From the NCBI RefSeq assembly GCF_011455875.1, contig NZ_CP015031.1, positions 1,035,405 to 1,099,404 on the forward strand: DNA of 64,000 bases, written 5' to 3'. Of the stretch, positions 25,625 to 38,004 are shown piece after piece. The notes below the pieces were generated by a model. It was given only the letters and a program-made list of their open reading frames with translations, did no database searches and was not told the DNA's origin. Every line of letters begins with the position of its first letter. The first letter of the stretch is position 1. Made by a program: the position numbers and the translations under genes. The stretch is from Basfia succiniciproducens. Its GTDB lineage: Bacteria; Pseudomonadota; Gammaproteobacteria; Enterobacterales; Pasteurellaceae.

Positions 25625-26071
25625 TTTGCCTAATATTACTGCTAAAATCCCCGCCGCAATAAGCGGACCGACCGGGATACCGCCGAGAAAAGCAACACCG
25701 AGCACGGTGCCGATAAGTAAACCCGTCACCACGACGGGTTCGCTACTCATTAAATTTACGCCGCGGCCGGCAAACCAAGCTACCGCAATCCCAATAATAA
25801 TAGATAAAAACATCTGCCAGTTCAAAAATTCTTTAAAGGCAGGCAACTGAACTTTCCCCGAAACTAACGGAGCCAGCACGCCGACGGTTAAAATAATAAT
25901 GCCGATTTTTAATCCGTTCTTTTCTAAAAAAGGAATATATTTACCTAAAAAAGTCTGATGCATTAGAAGCAAAATAAGTGCGGATATGGTAATTGAATTA
26001 TTGTTGCTCAACACGCCAAGCAAAATAAGCACAACAAGCATAATGGCAACGGAATTGACCTGTAAAGACAT
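25622..26071 (-). CDS. DUF441/UPF0756 (YeaL-like) membrane protein
   Basis: 149 residues with four strongly hydrophobic segments. The conserved motifs '[20 protein letters not shown]', '[10 protein letters not shown]' and '[27 protein letters not shown]' match the YeaL family. Function unknown. No operon partner: it faces hel across a terminator and is divergent from the AEC permease. Confidence 0.85.
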   Translation of the reverse strand: MSLQVNSVAIMLVVLILLGVLSNNNSITISALILLLMHQTFLGKYIPFLEKNGLKIGIIILTVGVLAPLVSGKVQLPAFKEFLNWQMFLSIIIGIAVAWFAGRGVNLMSSEPVVVTGLLIGTVLGVAFLGGIPVGPLIAAGILAVILGK

Positions 26072-26209
26072 ATTGAATTCCTAAAACTGCGGTTTAATTT
26101 TTTGCAAAGATTATAACAAATTATGCGTTAATTATTTCTTTATTTTTAAATTAGTTCTAAAATCTTTGCTAAATGAAAAATTAGCATCAATAACAATAAG
26201 ACAGATACT

Positions 26210-27139
26210 ATGGAAATCGCATTTCTCCTCGCCGGCAAAATTATTGAACTGACCATTATCGTATTACTCGGTTATGCGTTGGTAAAAAGTAAATTGCTCA
26301 AATCTCAGGACAGCTACCCCTTATCCATTATCGGTTTATATCTTATCAGCCCGTCGGTGATGATCAATGCGTTTCAAATTGATTATAGTCCGCAAATTCT
26401 AAACGGCTTGCTGTTATCCCTAACTATGGCCGTTTTTCTGCATATTATTCTGATTATCACCGGCGTTATTCTTAAACGCCTGCTGAATCTGGATCCTATC
26501 GAACATGCGGCTTCTATTTATTCCAATTCGGGCAACTTAATTATTCCTCTGGTGGTTTCTATGTTCGGACAACAATGGGTTATTTACGCCACCTGTTTTA
26601 TTGTGGTACAAACCTTTTTATTCTGGACTCACTGCCGCAGCATTATTTGCGGTAAAGGTTCTATTTCAATATTAAAAATGTTTAAAAATATCAATATATT
26701 ATCTATTTTTCTGGGCGTATTTTTATTTGCTTTTCAAATTAAATTGCCGCCGCTTATTTCGGGAACCTTATCTTCCTTAGGTCAATTTATCGGCCCGAAC
26801 GCCATGTTGATTGCCGGTATGCTTATCGCTTCCATACCGTTGCGCAACATCATAACCTCAAAACGCATTTATTTGGTCACCTTTTTACGGCTGATTTTAA
26901 TCCCGATCTTCCTGCTTATCATTATTAAATTATGCGGCTTTGATAATTGGGTGGAAAACGGTGAAACCATTGCGATGATTAGCTTCCTGGCAACCATGAG
27001 CCCGGCGGCGGCAACGGTAACCCAAATGGCATTGATTTATGGAAAAAATGCCAATAAAGCCAGTGCCATTTATGGCGTTACCACTATGTTGTGTGTATTT
27101 TCTATGCCGTTGATTATCGCCTTGTATCAACTTATTTAG
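26210..27139 (+). CDS. AEC-family transporter (auxin efflux carrier/malonate-type permease)
   Basis: 309 residues with about ten hydrophobic segments and the AEC-type repeats 'SNSGNLIIPLVVSMFG' (first half) and 'MSPAAATVTQMALIYG' (second half), where Asn/Pro break the helices. Family members export or exchange organic acids or amino acids such as malate. It is monocistronic, ending at a strong hairpin (27153-27188). The substrate is not deducible. Confidence 0.85.
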   Translation: MEIAFLLAGKIIELTIIVLLGYALVKSKLLKSQDSYPLSIIGLYLISPSVMINAFQIDYSPQILNGLLLSLTMAVFLHIILIITGVILKRLLNLDPIEHAASIYSNSGNLIIPLVVSMFGQQWVIYATCFIVVQTFLFWTHCRSIICGKGSISILKMFKNINILSIFLGVFLFAFQIKLPPLISGTLSSLGQFIGPNAMLIAGMLIASIPLRNIITSKRIYLVTFLRLILIPIFLLIIIKLCGFDNWVENGETIAMISFLATMSPAAATVTQMALIYGKNANKASAIYGVTTMLCVFSMPLIIALYQLI

Positions 27140-27152
27140 TACAAGATAAACA

Positions 27153-27193
27153 AAAGGCTGATTTCCGTATAACAGGAAATCAGCCTTTAATTT
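27153..27193 (+). terminator. Rho-independent terminator after AEC gene
   Basis: Perfect stem AAAGGCTGATTTCC/GGAAATCAGCCTTT, followed by AATTT. It also faces the 3' end of truB. Confidence 0.8.
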
Positions 27194-27215
27194 AAAATGA
27201 ATAAAATTGACTTCT

Positions 27216-28133
27216 TTATAAATTCACCATTCGGCTGGGGCGAATTACATTATCCTTACCTATTTCCGCTACCCCTAAAAACACATTTTGCGGCGAAAAC
27301 AAACGAACTTGCCCTTGCAGTTGCTGAAGATTATCAAACTTTACCCGCTGACCGAAACCCACGGCTTTTGTTTGCTCTTCGCTCAAACTTAAAACAGGTA
27401 ATTTTGATACGGCGCTGTCCACCGGCAATAAACGGGCGTCTAATACGGCTAGATCTTCGTCTTGCGCAAATTGCTGCAATTGTTCCCAAGTCAGCATTTT
27501 ATCCGCCGGATAATCGGATACGGCGGTACGTCTAAGCATGCTTACATGAGCGCCGCAACCCAGATATTCGCCTAAGTCGTCCACTAACGTACGAATATAC
27601 GTACCTTTTGAACAATGCACTTCAAGTGTTAAATAAGGCGCTTCATAGCTAATAAAATTAAGCTCGAAAATGCTAATCGGGCGGGCTTCACGCTCTACAA
27701 CAATCCCCGCTCTGGCATATTCGTAAAGAGGTTTACCCTTATGTTTCAAGGCGGAAAACATAGTGGGAACCTGCATAATATCGCCGCGAAAGTGCGGTAA
27801 AGAATCAAGGATTTTTTGTTCCGTTACATTCACGGAGCGGGTTTCTACAACTTGTCCTTCCGCATCGGAAGTATCCGTACGTTCGCCTAATTTCGCAATC
27901 ACCTGATAACGTTTATCCGCATCCAATAAAAACTGAGAAAATTTTGTCGCCTCACCTAAACAAATCGGCAACATTCCTGTTGCCAATGGATCCAATGCGC
28001 CCGTATGCCCTGCTTTATTTGCCTGATAAATACGTTTTACCTTCTGCAAAATATCGTTAGACGACATTCCCTGTGGTTTATCAAGTAAAAATATGCCGTG
28101 AATATCACGACCGCGTTTACGGGGTCTCGACAT
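27216..28133 (-). CDS. truB: tRNA pseudouridine(55) synthase
   Basis: 305 residues. The catalytic Asp48 lies in '[15 protein letters not shown]', and the '[11 protein letters not shown]' and '[15 protein letters not shown]' motifs of TruB are present. Makes U55 in the T-loop of nearly all tRNAs. Its start overlaps the rbfA stop by one base. It is the last gene of the metY-rimP-nusA-infB-rbfA-truB series. Confidence 0.97.
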   Translation of the reverse strand: MSRPRKRGRDIHGIFLLDKPQGMSSNDILQKVKRIYQANKAGHTGALDPLATGMLPICLGEATKFSQFLLDADKRYQVIAKLGERTDTSDAEGQVVETRSVNVTEQKILDSLPHFRGDIMQVPTMFSALKHKGKPLYEYARAGIVVEREARPISIFELNFISYEAPYLTLEVHCSKGTYIRTLVDDLGEYLGCGAHVSMLRRTAVSDYPADKMLTWEQLQQFAQDEDLAVLDARLLPVDSAVSKLPVLSLSEEQTKAVGFGQRVKFDNLQQLQGQVRLFSPQNVFLGVAEIGKDNVIRPSRMVNL

Positions 28134-28528
28134 TAATCTTCTCCGTTATCCTCATCAATATGACGTTCTTTGTCACTGCGAACGACATTTGTCACCAGAT
28201 TTGACATCCGCATACCTTCAACTAAAGACCGATCATACTCAAAGCGCAATTCGGGCACAATACGCAAACGCATTGCTTTACCCACTAACGAACGAATATA
28301 AGGCGCAGCTTTTTCCAGTGCCTTCATGCCTTGTTTAATAGCTTCATCGTCGTTATTGAACAAGAAAGTCACAAATATTTTAGCATAAGCCAAATCCCGC
28401 GAAACCTCTACATCGGAAACCGTCACCATACCGATACGCGGGTCTTTCACTTCACGCTGTAAGATCACGGCAATTTCTTTTTGTAGCTCTTGTGCAACGC
28501 GATCGGAACGTTTAAATTCTCTTGACAT
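28133..28528 (-). CDS. rbfA: Ribosome-binding factor A
   Basis: 131 residues with a KH-like fold. '[33 protein letters not shown]' and '[21 protein letters not shown]' are RbfA hallmarks. Acts in 16S rRNA processing and 30S maturation. Coupled to truB downstream; separated from infB by 159 bp that hold a paired uptake-signal hairpin. Confidence 0.97.
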   Translation of the reverse strand: MSREFKRSDRVAQELQKEIAVILQREVKDPRIGMVTVSDVEVSRDLAYAKIFVTFLFNNDDEAIKQGMKALEKAAPYIRSLVGKAMRLRIVPELRFEYDRSLVEGMRMSNLVTNVVRSDKERHIDEDNGED

Positions 28529-28578
28529 GTTATTTTCCTAAAATCTGAATTTAAGTTTGTATTCAAGCAAACAGGTTA

Positions 28579-28617
28579 AAAGTGCGGTCAAAAATTTTCA
28601 AATTTTAACCGCACTTT
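28579..28617. terminator. Paired uptake-signal hairpin inside the nusA operon
   Basis: AAAGTGCGGT (28579-28588) and ACCGCACTTT (28608-28617) form a stem between infB and rbfA. On the minus strand it is followed by T-rich sequence, so it may attenuate expression of rbfA-truB relative to infB. Confidence 0.55.
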
Positions 28618-28687
28618 TTAGTATCTGTTTATATAAAAGATAAACAGACACTAATCCTATACGAAGTTCACACTCGCTTATAAAGAA

Positions 28688-31150
28688 TTAAATCGAGCGT
28701 TTAATCTCAACCACTTCGAATACCTCGATTTGGTCGCCGACTTTCACGTCATTGTAATTCTTCACGCCGATACCGCATTCCATACCGTTGCGAACTTCGT
28801 TCACGTCATCTTTGAAACGACGCAGAGATTCCAATTCGCCTTCAAAAATAACAACATTATCACGCAATACGCGAATCGGGTTGTTACGTTTGATCACACC
28901 TTCGGTTACCATACAACCGGCGATAGCACCGAATTTAGGTGAACGGAATACGTCGCGAACTTCCGCAAGACCGATAATTTCCTGTTTGAATTCAGGTTGT
29001 AACATACCGCTCATTGCCGCTTTGATCTCGTTTAATAATTCATAAATAATTGAATAATAACGTAAATCAATATTCTCAGTTTCAATAATACGACGAGCTG
29101 AGGCATCCGCGCGCACATTGAAACCAACAATAATCGCATTTGAAGCGGCGGCTAATGTCGCATCGGTTTCAGTAATACCGCCCACACCGGAACCAACCAC
29201 TTTCACTTTTACTTCTTCCGTTGAAAGCTCTTGTAAAGATTGAACGATAGCTTCCACGGAACCCTGAACATCCGCTTTAACGATAACATTTAACTCGGCA
29301 ACATCGCCTTCCGCCATATTGCTGAACATATTTTCAAGTTTCGCTTTTTGTTGACGGGCTAATTTAACTTCACGGAATTTACCTTGACGATATAGTGCCA
29401 CTTCACGGGCCTTTTTCTCATCACGAACCACAGTGGCTTCATCACCCGCAGCAGGCACGCCGGAAAGACCCAATACCTCAACCGGAATCGACGGACCGGC
29501 AGACTCGACATCTTTGCTCAGCTCATCACGCATTGCGCGTACGCGACCGTATTCGAAACCGCAAAGTAAAATATCACCGCGATTCAGCGTACCGGATTGA
29601 ACAAGAATAGTCGCAACCGGACCGCGTCCTTTATCCAGATAAGATTCGATTACAACGCCGGTCGCCATACCTTCTTTAACCGCCGTTAATTCCAGCACTT
29701 CCGATTGTAATAAGATCGCATCTAATAATTCGTCAACACCCGTCCCTTTTTTGGCGGATACATAAACAAATTGCGTATCGCCGCCGAATTTTTCAGAAAC
29801 TACGTCATATTGCAATAATTCCTGTTCTACACGATCCGGATTCGCTTCAGGTTTATCGATTTTATTTACCGCAACAACCAAGGGTACGCTTGCCGCTCTG
29901 GCATGTTGAATCGCTTCGATAGTTTGCGGCATCACGCCGTCATCGGCGGCGACCACTAAGACAACGATATCCGTCGCTTTCGCACCGCGCGCACGCATTG
30001 AGGTAAACGCCGCATGTCCCGGAGTATCCAGGAAAGTGATCATTTTGCCGTTAGTTTCAACATGATAAGCACCGATATGTTGGGTAATACCGCCGGCCTC
30101 ACCCGCGGCAACTTTCGCTTTGCGGATATAGTCTAATAATGAGGTTTTTCCGTGGTCAACGTGACCCATAATAGTCACAACCGGCGCACGGGTTACTTTT
30201 TCCGCATTAACGTCGCGATCTTCCAATACCGATTCTTCTAATTCGTTTTCTTTACGCAGAATCACCTTGTGGCCCATTTCTTCGGCAACCAATTGAGCGG
30301 TTTCTTGGTCGATAACCTGATTAATGGTCACCATTTCGCCCATTTTCATCATTGTCTTGATGATTTCCGTCGCTTTTACCGCCATTTTATTAGCAAGTTC
30401 CGCTACGGTAATGGTTTCACCGATAACTACGTCACGGTTTACCGCTTGTGCAGGCTTGGTAAACGCTTGTTGAATTGCACTGCTGCCTTTCTTGCCTTGT
30501 TTGCCTTTGCCTTTCACGTCTTTTTGGTTACGACGATCCGCATTACGTTCGTCTTTAGAACCGTTATCGTCACGTCCGCCTTTTTTAGCTTTGCCGACTT
30601 TATTTTTACCGCGGCCACGCCCTTCTTTACGGCGTTCTTCTTCATCTTCCGCTTCACGGGCATAAGTCGAAGTCAAATGATAATCGGAAAAATCATCGGA
30701 AACTTCCGTTGTTTCTCTATCCGTCGCTAATTCAGCCAAACGTTTTGCTTCTTCCGCCGCTTTACGCGCCTGTTCTTCCACTTTTTGGCGAGCTAACTCA
30801 TCGGCTTTACGGCGTAATTCCGCTTCTTCCGCTTTAATACGGTCTTTTTCTGCGTCCACAACTTTTACCGGTTCCGGTTTTTTCGCTGCAGCCGCGACAC
30901 GTGCCTTTTCAGCATTTTTTTTAGCTTTCTCGGCAGCTTCTTTTTCCGCTTTTTCCACAGCCGCTTTTTCAGCCGCTTCCTGTGCTTTTAATTTTGCTTC
31001 TTCCGCAGCTTTCTTAGCCGCTTCGGTATCAATTTTGCGGGATTTACGCACTTCAACCTGAACTTTACCGCCGGCAACCGTTGTTTTAACTCTGCGCTGT
31101 AAACTTAGTTTTTTTGGTGCGTTTTCGTTTTGTGTTTCTTTATCTGTCAT
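28688..31150 (-). CDS. infB: Translation initiation factor IF-2
   Basis: 820 residues. A short conserved N-terminal segment is followed by a long charged Ala/Lys/Glu coiled region (about residues 40-210). The IF2_N domain precedes the GTPase, with G1 GHVDHGKT near 330, 'DTPGH' and 'NKID'. Domains C1 and C2 end with 'VEIKRS'. Delivers fMet-tRNA to the P site; note the initiator tRNA gene heading this operon. It lies 14 bp after nusA. Confidence 0.98.
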   Translation of the reverse strand: MTDKETQNENAPKKLSLQRRVKTTVAGGKVQVEVRKSRKIDTEAAKKAAEEAKLKAQEAAEKAAVEKAEKEAAEKAKKNAEKARVAAAAKKPEPVKVVDAEKDRIKAEEAELRRKADELARQKVEEQARKAAEEAKRLAELATDRETTEVSDDFSDYHLTSTYAREAEDEEERRKEGRGRGKNKVGKAKKGGRDDNGSKDERNADRRNQKDVKGKGKQGKKGSSAIQQAFTKPAQAVNRDVVIGETITVAELANKMAVKATEIIKTMMKMGEMVTINQVIDQETAQLVAEEMGHKVILRKENELEESVLEDRDVNAEKVTRAPVVTIMGHVDHGKTSLLDYIRKAKVAAGEAGGITQHIGAYHVETNGKMITFLDTPGHAAFTSMRARGAKATDIVVLVVAADDGVMPQTIEAIQHARAASVPLVVAVNKIDKPEANPDRVEQELLQYDVVSEKFGGDTQFVYVSAKKGTGVDELLDAILLQSEVLELTAVKEGMATGVVIESYLDKGRGPVATILVQSGTLNRGDILLCGFEYGRVRAMRDELSKDVESAGPSIPVEVLGLSGVPAAGDEATVVRDEKKAREVALYRQGKFREVKLARQQKAKLENMFSNMAEGDVAELNVIVKADVQGSVEAIVQSLQELSTEEVKVKVVGSGVGGITETDATLAAASNAIIVGFNVRADASARRIIETENIDLRYYSIIYELLNEIKAAMSGMLQPEFKQEIIGLAEVRDVFRSPKFGAIAGCMVTEGVIKRNNPIRVLRDNVVIFEGELESLRRFKDDVNEVRNGMECGIGVKNYNDVKVGDQIEVFEVVEIKRSI

Positions 31151-31164
31151 AATATTTTTAATCC

Positions 31165-32670
31165 TTATTCATCACCAAACCAACAGATATTACGAGCCGC
31201 CATAATTAAATCCGCCGCTTTTTCTGCACTTAACTCTTCAATATCCGCTAAATCATCAACACCTTGTTCGGCTAACTCCTCAAGAGTTTTAATATTTTTC
31301 TCAGCTAATCTGAATGCAATATGACGTTCCATACCTTCGAGATTTAATAATCTGTCTTCAACCTCGGCTTGTTTTAACGCTTCTTCTTCCGCCACCGCTT
31401 TAGCGGTTAACGCATCTTTCGCACGTTTTTGCAACTCTTCAACCAAATCTTCGTCTTCAAGACCGTCAATTGCCGTTAATTCGCTTACCGGCACATAAGC
31501 TAATTCTTCAAGGCTTGAGAATCCTTCATCAATGAGAAGCTGTGCAAAGTCTTCATCAAGCTCAAGAGAAGTCATGAATAAATTTAATACCTTATTATCT
31601 TCCGCCTGATGTTTTTGCTGCAATTCTTCCGTAGTCATCACATTTAACGTCCAGCCGGTTAACTGGGTCGCTAAACGCACGTTTTGACCGTTACGACCAA
31701 TAGCTTGTGCTAAATTTTCCTGTTCAACGGCAATATCCATCGAGTGATTATCTTCATCAACCACAATTGAATTTACATCCGCAGGTGCCATGGCGTTAAT
31801 CACGAATTGAGCCGGATTATCATCCCAAAGTACGATATCCACACGCTCACCGCCTAATTCATTGGTGATAGCCTGAACGCGTGAACCGCGCATACCGACG
31901 CAAGCGCCAACCGGGTCAATACGTTTGTCATTACTTTTAACCGCAATTTTTGCACGCAATCCCGCATCGCGAGAAGCGCCTTTAATTTCGATTAATTCTT
32001 CACCGATTTCCGGTACTTCCAAACGGAATAACTCTTCAAGCATTACCGGTTTTGCGCGGGTTACAAACAATTGCGCACCTTTACTTTCCGGATTAACTTT
32101 ATAAAGCACACCGCGTACGCGATCGCCCGGACGGAAGTTTTCACGAGGCAGCATATCTTCGCGGGTAATAACCGCTTCCGCCTTCGCCGGATCTTCTTTG
32201 TTACCGGTTAAGTCCAGAATAATTGAATCGCGGGTAACTTTTTTTACCGTACCTGTTACGATTTTTCCTTCTTCGGAACGGAATTGTTCAACTACTTTGT
32301 TGCGTTCCGCTTCACGAATTTTAGTACTGATTACCTGACGGGCGGTTTGCATGGTAATACGGTCAAAGGCTACGGAATCGATTTGATCTTCCACATAATC
32401 GCCTAATTGAATGTCAGGATCTTCGAATTGCGCCGCTTCTAAAGTAATTTCTTTTGTCGGGTTAACCACTTCATCAACCACCAACCAGCGACGGAAAGTA
32501 TCAAACTCACCGGTTTTTTGGTTAATCGCAACGCGAACATCAATTTCCTGTTCGTATTTTTTCTTTGTTGAAAGGGCAATCGCACTTTCTAACGCTTCAA
32601 AAATCTTCTCACGCGGTAATAATTTTTCATTTGATACTGCTTCCGCAGCTAATAAAATCTCTTTGCTCAC
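31165..32670 (-). CDS. nusA: Transcription termination/antitermination factor NusA
   Basis: 501 residues. The N-terminal RNA-polymerase-binding domain has '[27 protein letters not shown]'. An S1 domain (about 135-200), two KH domains ('[22 protein letters not shown]' and '[17 protein letters not shown]') and two C-terminal acidic repeats follow, as in gamma-proteobacteria. Works in pausing, termination and rRNA antitermination. Confidence 0.98.
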   Translation of the reverse strand: MSKEILLAAEAVSNEKLLPREKIFEALESAIALSTKKKYEQEIDVRVAINQKTGEFDTFRRWLVVDEVVNPTKEITLEAAQFEDPDIQLGDYVEDQIDSVAFDRITMQTARQVISTKIREAERNKVVEQFRSEEGKIVTGTVKKVTRDSIILDLTGNKEDPAKAEAVITREDMLPRENFRPGDRVRGVLYKVNPESKGAQLFVTRAKPVMLEELFRLEVPEIGEELIEIKGASRDAGLRAKIAVKSNDKRIDPVGACVGMRGSRVQAITNELGGERVDIVLWDDNPAQFVINAMAPADVNSIVVDEDNHSMDIAVEQENLAQAIGRNGQNVRLATQLTGWTLNVMTTEELQQKHQAEDNKVLNLFMTSLELDEDFAQLLIDEGFSSLEELAYVPVSELTAIDGLEDEDLVEELQKRAKDALTAKAVAEEEALKQAEVEDRLLNLEGMERHIAFRLAEKNIKTLEELAEQGVDDLADIEELSAEKAADLIMAARNICWFGDE

Positions 32671-32684
32671 TTTTTATGCCTCTA

Positions 32685-33140
32685 TTAAAATTTTGGTATT
32701 ACGTTCGCTTTTTGAATATTACTTAATGCGAAAGACTGTTCTTGATCGTCCACAATCAAGGTCAGCATATCGCCTTCAATCCGCTCTAATTTGCCTTGCC
32801 ATTTACGACGGTCTAACATAGGAATACGTAAATGTACTGAAATTTCCTGCCCGACATAACGTTGGAACTGCTCCAAAGTAAATAACGGACGATCCAATCC
32901 CGGCGAAGATACTTCAAGATTGTATTTATCAGCAATCGGATCTTCTACGTCTAATATAGCGCTCACCTGACGACTTACATCCGCGCAGTCGTCAACGGTA
33001 ACGCCGCCTTCTTTATCAATGTATAAACGTACCGTCATAAAGCGACCGGCACGTTGACATTCAATCCCCCAAAGTTCACAGCCTAAATCTTCAACCGAAC
33101 CTTGCAGCATTTGTTGTAAATTTTGTTCTAATGTTGCCAT
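32685..33140 (-). CDS. rimP: Ribosome maturation factor RimP
   Basis: 151 residues. Motifs '[15 protein letters not shown]', '[23 protein letters not shown]' and '[14 protein letters not shown]' identify RimP, needed for 30S assembly. It is 14 bp ahead of nusA and follows metY through a leader with two hairpins, as in E. coli. Confidence 0.97.
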   Translation of the reverse strand: MATLEQNLQQMLQGSVEDLGCELWGIECQRAGRFMTVRLYIDKEGGVTVDDCADVSRQVSAILDVEDPIADKYNLEVSSPGLDRPLFTLEQFQRYVGQEISVHLRIPMLDRRKWQGKLERIEGDMLTLIVDDQEQSFALSNIQKANVIPKF

Positions 33141-33191
33141 TTCACCCTCGTAAAATGAGCTGAACAGCCCACCAAGATATCGTTAATATCC

Positions 33192-33209
33192 GTGGGTTTT
33201 TTAACCCAC
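33192..33209. repeat. Small palindrome of the CCCTAC-edged family
   Basis: GTGGGTT/AACCCAC followed by CCTAC. It shares the layout, but not the stem sequence, of the hairpins at 4230, 13074, 48182 and 50966. It lies in the rimP leader. Confidence 0.55.
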
Positions 33210-33273
33210 CCTACAAATTTCGGACATAAAAAAAGGGCTTAAAGCCCAGTGTAAATATCCAAATTTTACGTAC

Positions 33274-33303
33274 AAAAAAACCCAAATCTAAAAATTTGGG
33301 TTT
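33274..33303 (-). terminator. Terminator after metY
   Basis: On the minus strand AACCCAAAT/ATTTGGGTT is followed by seven T. It would end most metY transcripts and leave a part to read into rimP. A weaker hairpin (GGGCT/AGCCC, T-tract) follows at 33228-33246. Confidence 0.7.
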
Positions 33304-33337
33304 CACTGAACCTTTATTTTTCTTCCTTATAAGGAAG

Positions 33338-33414
<77 letters not shown>

Positions 33415-33430
33415 TCCGAAATATGGCAGC

Positions 33431-33459
33431 ATTATAATGAGAATAATGCGGAAGATCAA
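33431..33459 (-). promoter_or_regulatory. Promoter of metY-rimP-nusA-infB
   Basis: On the minus strand the -35 TTGATC (33454-33459) and perfect -10 TATAAT (33431-33436) are 17 bp apart, just before the tRNA. Confidence 0.8.
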
Positions 33460-33503
33460 GTTTTTAACAAAAATAATTTAAAATAAACCGCACTTTTACG
33501 GGA

Positions 33504-33626
33504 TTAAAAACCTATTCCCGTGCTTATACCAACACCGGCGCCGTTATTTCCCACGCCGAAACCGCCGCCGACCGTACAACCGCCGAGTAAAACCAAAGTA
33601 CATAATAAAATAAGCCGTTTTTTCAT
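33504..33626 (-). CDS. Short predicted lipoprotein (40 aa)
   Basis: MKKRLILLCTLVLLGGC gives a lipoprotein signal with lipobox L-G-G-C17. The mature part is a 24-residue Gly-rich tail (TVGGGFGVGNNGAGVG...). Its ATG (33624-33626) overlaps the TGA of the kinase-like gene as ATGA, and AGGGA is well spaced, so it looks translationally coupled. Found by reading the sequence; the function is unknown. Confidence 0.6.
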   Translation of the reverse strand: MKKRLILLCTLVLLGGCTVGGGFGVGNNGAGVGISTGIGF

Positions 33627-34372
33627 TTATTTTCCCTAGTTAAAGGCAGTAAATACTGAAAAAGCCGATAAATGGCGATTAAATCCATTCTGGCAACCGG
33701 CTTAAATACCAATAAAATATAATAAAGAAAACGGAATTTTGCCACTAAATTTAATACATCCTGCCATAAATCCGGTTCGCAATATTCTTCATATTTGTTT
33801 ATCAAATATTGAATCTGTTCACCGGAAAGATGCTTAGAACGGCAAAGGCTATGAATAAATACCAATACATCGCGAATTTTGTGCCATTGCAAATTCAGGC
33901 TACGGGAATGAGATTCAAAATCCATAAAGGTCACCTTACCTTGCCGCCAGGCAATATCCCTGATTGCAGGGCGTCCGTGAGTCACCCCTTTTTTATGCAA
34001 TGGAGTCAAGGCTTTTATGGCATCGACCAGTATCTGATTTTTTTCCGCCGGAGTTAAATTAAGCCCGGCATTTTCAATCCAATGATTTAAAGTCGGTCCC
34101 ACATCTTTTAATACAAAAAAATCTTCGCCGGATAATATAACCTGAGGAACGGGCGCCCCCCGCTCATATAAATTTTTGAGAATATGCAGTTCTTCCCGAA
34201 AGGATTGTTTCGGATGCGGCTTGAGAATTTTCCACACGCCGGTTAATTTTTCCGGTTGTTTTACCCAGTAAGTCTGATTCTCAAAATCAAAACTAAATAT
34301 CCGTTTACCTTGATTCTTTTGTACTAACTCATTCACTAATCTACTGAAAACGGCCTGTTTTTTCGTTGTCAT
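33623..34372 (-). CDS. Protein-kinase-like fold protein (LPS-kinase/BUD32-like)
   Basis: 249 residues. A possible alphaC Glu is in 'SFREELHILKNL' (E60/E61). The catalytic-loop-like T-H-G-R-P-A-I-R-D is at 131-139, and the metal-binding-loop-like M-D-F-E at 150-153. This fits the kinase fold shared by LPS core heptose/Kdo kinases and RIO/BUD32 proteins, though the usual HGD-x4-N is replaced by HGRPAIRD. The C-terminus has hydrophobic helices with many basic residues, suggesting membrane contact. It is coupled to the 40-residue lipoprotein gene. Confidence 0.65.
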   Translation of the reverse strand: MTTKKQAVFSRLVNELVQKNQGKRIFSFDFENQTYWVKQPEKLTGVWKILKPHPKQSFREELHILKNLYERGAPVPQVILSGEDFFVLKDVGPTLNHWIENAGLNLTPAEKNQILVDAIKALTPLHKKGVTHGRPAIRDIAWRQGKVTFMDFESHSRSLNLQWHKIRDVLVFIHSLCRSKHLSGEQIQYLINKYEEYCEPDLWQDVLNLVAKFRFLYYILLVFKPVARMDLIAIYRLFQYLLPLTRENK

Positions 34373-34553
34373 TTTCCCACATCCTTAGCCGCCAATAATC
34401 GCAAAAAAATTCAAATTTTGACCGCACTTTTATTAACGACGATTCTTTAAACCTGAGAACTTATTGCGTTACGAACTGACTAATAATCGAATAAAAAGGG
34501 AAATATTTTAGCCTTTTTTCTTATCTTTTTAAACAAATTAAGAGGCGGACGTT

Positions 34554-35132
34554 ATGTTTTTATCCAGAATTTCTTTTTATTTCACTTTAGTCTGCGGGCT
34601 TATCATCGCTATGGTTATCGCACCCTCGGCAAAAGCCAATATGTTTTCGGTCAGTGAAACGGAAATTAATCAATATCTGAGTAAAAAAGGTGAAATCGCC
34701 GATAAAATCGGTTTTCCCGGACTTTTCGCCATGGATTATAAAGTGCAGAATTTAACGGCTAAAGTCGGGCAAAATAACGACGGCAGGGTGGAACTTAGCG
34801 GTACAATCGACGGCTTATTAAACCTGCAAAAAAATGACTATGTGGGGAAAATTGATCTGACCCTCGACACTATTCCTTATTACGATGCGGAAAAAGGCGC
34901 CGTTTATCTGCGGGATTTACGCATCACCAACTGGACAGGTTCTCCGCAACAATATATGGAAAAACTGGAACCCATGATGCCGTTTTTAAGCCGCAGTCTC
35001 GCTGCGCTGATGGCGACAATGCCTATTTATACGTTAGATGAAAGCAAACCGCGTGATATGCTGATTAAGAAATTCGCCAAAGGCATTCGGGTTGAAAAAG
35101 GGCAATTAAGTCTGGATGCGGGCATTTTATAA
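34554..35132 (+). CDS. DUF1439 (YceB-like) exported protein
   Basis: 192 residues. A signal peptide ends 'APSAKA', cut before N; there is no lipobox Cys, unlike E. coli YceB. The body has 'FSVSETEINQYLSKKG', repeated beta strands and a 'LDTIPYYDAEKGAVYLRDLRI' motif typical of DUF1439, a fold related to lipid-binding (TULIP/BPI-like) proteins. Probable periplasmic or membrane-anchored protein of unknown role. It ends at a long uptake-signal terminator shared with serS. Confidence 0.75.
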   Translation: MFLSRISFYFTLVCGLIIAMVIAPSAKANMFSVSETEINQYLSKKGEIADKIGFPGLFAMDYKVQNLTAKVGQNNDGRVELSGTIDGLLNLQKNDYVGKIDLTLDTIPYYDAEKGAVYLRDLRITNWTGSPQQYMEKLEPMMPFLSRSLAALMATMPIYTLDESKPRDMLIKKFAKGIRVEKGQLSLDAGIL

Positions 35133-35144
35133 TAGCGACAAAAT

Positions 35145-35205
35145 AAAAGTGCGGTCAATTTTGCTTAAATTTTATAAAAACTTTTGCAAAATTGACCGCA
35201 CTTTT
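35145..35205. terminator. Paired uptake-signal terminator with 20-bp stem
   Basis: Two Haemophilus-type cores in inverted orientation extend to a 20-bp perfect stem (35145-35164 against 35186-35205). It separates the convergent DUF1439 and serS genes and works in both directions. Confidence 0.85.
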
Positions 35206-35218
35206 TGCCGAAAAGCGA

Positions 35219-36553
<1,335 letters not shown>

Positions 36554-36609
36554 TTATCTCTATTTGAATAAATAAACCAGTTGAAAATCCGCTTTTCAAC
36601 CGGCTTATC

Positions 36610-37950
36610 TTATTTATAACGCTTAACCGAGCTTTGTTTATCCAGCTCCCGTAACCAGGCTAATTTTTCCTGAATTTTGATTTCCATTCCCCGATTCGTC
36701 GGTTCATATAGAACCGTATCTTTTAATTCTTCCGGAAAATAATTTTCCCCTGCCGCATAGGCGTTAGGTTCATGGTGAGCGTAACGATATTCCGCTCCAT
36801 AGCCTAAATTCTTCATAAGCTTGGTCGGCGCATTACGTAAATGTACAGGTACGTCAAAATCCGCACTTTCTTTTGCCAGCTGTTTTGCCTGATTAAAGGC
36901 GTTATAAACCGCGTTGCTTTTAGGCGCCACCGCAAGATACACAATAGCCTGGGCAATCGCCCGTTCACCTTCGGCAGCCCCCACACGAGTAAAACAATCC
37001 CAAGCGGCAATCGCCACCTGCATGGCTCGAGGATCCGCGTTGCCGACGTCTTCCGAAGCAATTGCCAGCAAACGACGGGCAACATAAAGAGGATCGCCGC
37101 CTGCGGTAATTATTCTGGCATACCAATAAAGGGCCGCATCGGGCGCGGAACCGCGGATGGATTTATGCACGGCGGAAATTAAATCGTAAAAGCGATCTCC
37201 TTGCTTATCAAAGCGCGCTTGCCGTTCGCCGAGTACTTCCGTTAACAAAGTGCGGTCAATTTTTTTACCTTTTTCGCTTTCGTCCGCCATATCAACCATC
37301 AGTTCAAGGCAATTCAGCGCGAGGCGGGCGTCGCCGTGTACATAATCCGCCAATAATTCGAGAATACCTTCTTCAAGGTCTAAATTTTCATTGCCAAGCC
37401 CTCTTTCTTTATCCGCCAAAGCCTGTTCTAAAACATGAAGAATATCCTGATTGGTCAGCGATTTTAAAATGTAAACCCGAGCGCGGGAAAGTAAGGCGCT
37501 ATTAAGTTCAAAAGACGGGTTTTCCGTAGTGGCGCCGATAAAAATAATGGTGCCGTCTTCAATATGGGGCAAAAAAGCGTCTTGCTGACTTTTGTTAAAA
37601 CGATGAACTTCGTCTACAAAAAGAATAGTTCGGCGATCGGCCAGCCTATTTTGTTTGGCTCGCTCAATGGCTTCCCTGATTTCTTTAATACCGCTGGTGA
37701 CCGCGGAAATCCGCTCCACTTCCGCATTAATTTTATGTGCGATAATTTCCGCTAAGGTGGTTTTGCCGGTGCCGGGCGGCCCCCAAAAGATCATTGAATG
37801 CGCATGCCCCGCTTCTATCGCCTTACGCAACGGCTTGCCGTTACCCAGCAAATGTTGCTGACCGCAATATTGTTCCAATGTTGTAGGACGCATTCTTGCC
37901 GCAAGCGGCTTAAAATCATTTTCAACAAAATCAAAACTCAAATTAGACAT
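36610..37950 (-). CDS. rarA: Replication-associated recombination protein A (AAA+ clamp-loader-like)
   Basis: 446 residues. Walker [10 protein letters not shown] near residue 55, Walker B '[10 protein letters not shown]' and sensor 'GATTENPSF' identify RarA (MgsA). The C-terminal tetramerization domain follows ('[24 protein letters not shown]'). Acts at stalled replication forks. It is 54 bp after lolA; ftsK-lolA-rarA-serS is a conserved order. Confidence 0.97.
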   Translation of the reverse strand: MSNLSFDFVENDFKPLAARMRPTTLEQYCGQQHLLGNGKPLRKAIEAGHAHSMIFWGPPGTGKTTLAEIIAHKINAEVERISAVTSGIKEIREAIERAKQNRLADRRTILFVDEVHRFNKSQQDAFLPHIEDGTIIFIGATTENPSFELNSALLSRARVYILKSLTNQDILHVLEQALADKERGLGNENLDLEEGILELLADYVHGDARLALNCLELMVDMADESEKGKKIDRTLLTEVLGERQARFDKQGDRFYDLISAVHKSIRGSAPDAALYWYARIITAGGDPLYVARRLLAIASEDVGNADPRAMQVAIAAWDCFTRVGAAEGERAIAQAIVYLAVAPKSNAVYNAFNQAKQLAKESADFDVPVHLRNAPTKLMKNLGYGAEYRYAHHEPNAYAAGENYFPEELKDTVLYEPTNRGMEIKIQEKLAWLRELDKQSSVKRYK

Positions 37951-38004
37951 AGGAGATCACTCCGGAAGAGGAAAACGGTGGGCAAATGCCCACCCGAGAA
38001 AAGG

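Noticed and set aside
30441..30450. ACAAGCGGT complement inside infB, and another at about 60371 in the PTS gene
   Set aside because: Both lack the TTTTGCAA tail and fall in normal codons, so they were not counted as Actinobacillus-type uptake signals.
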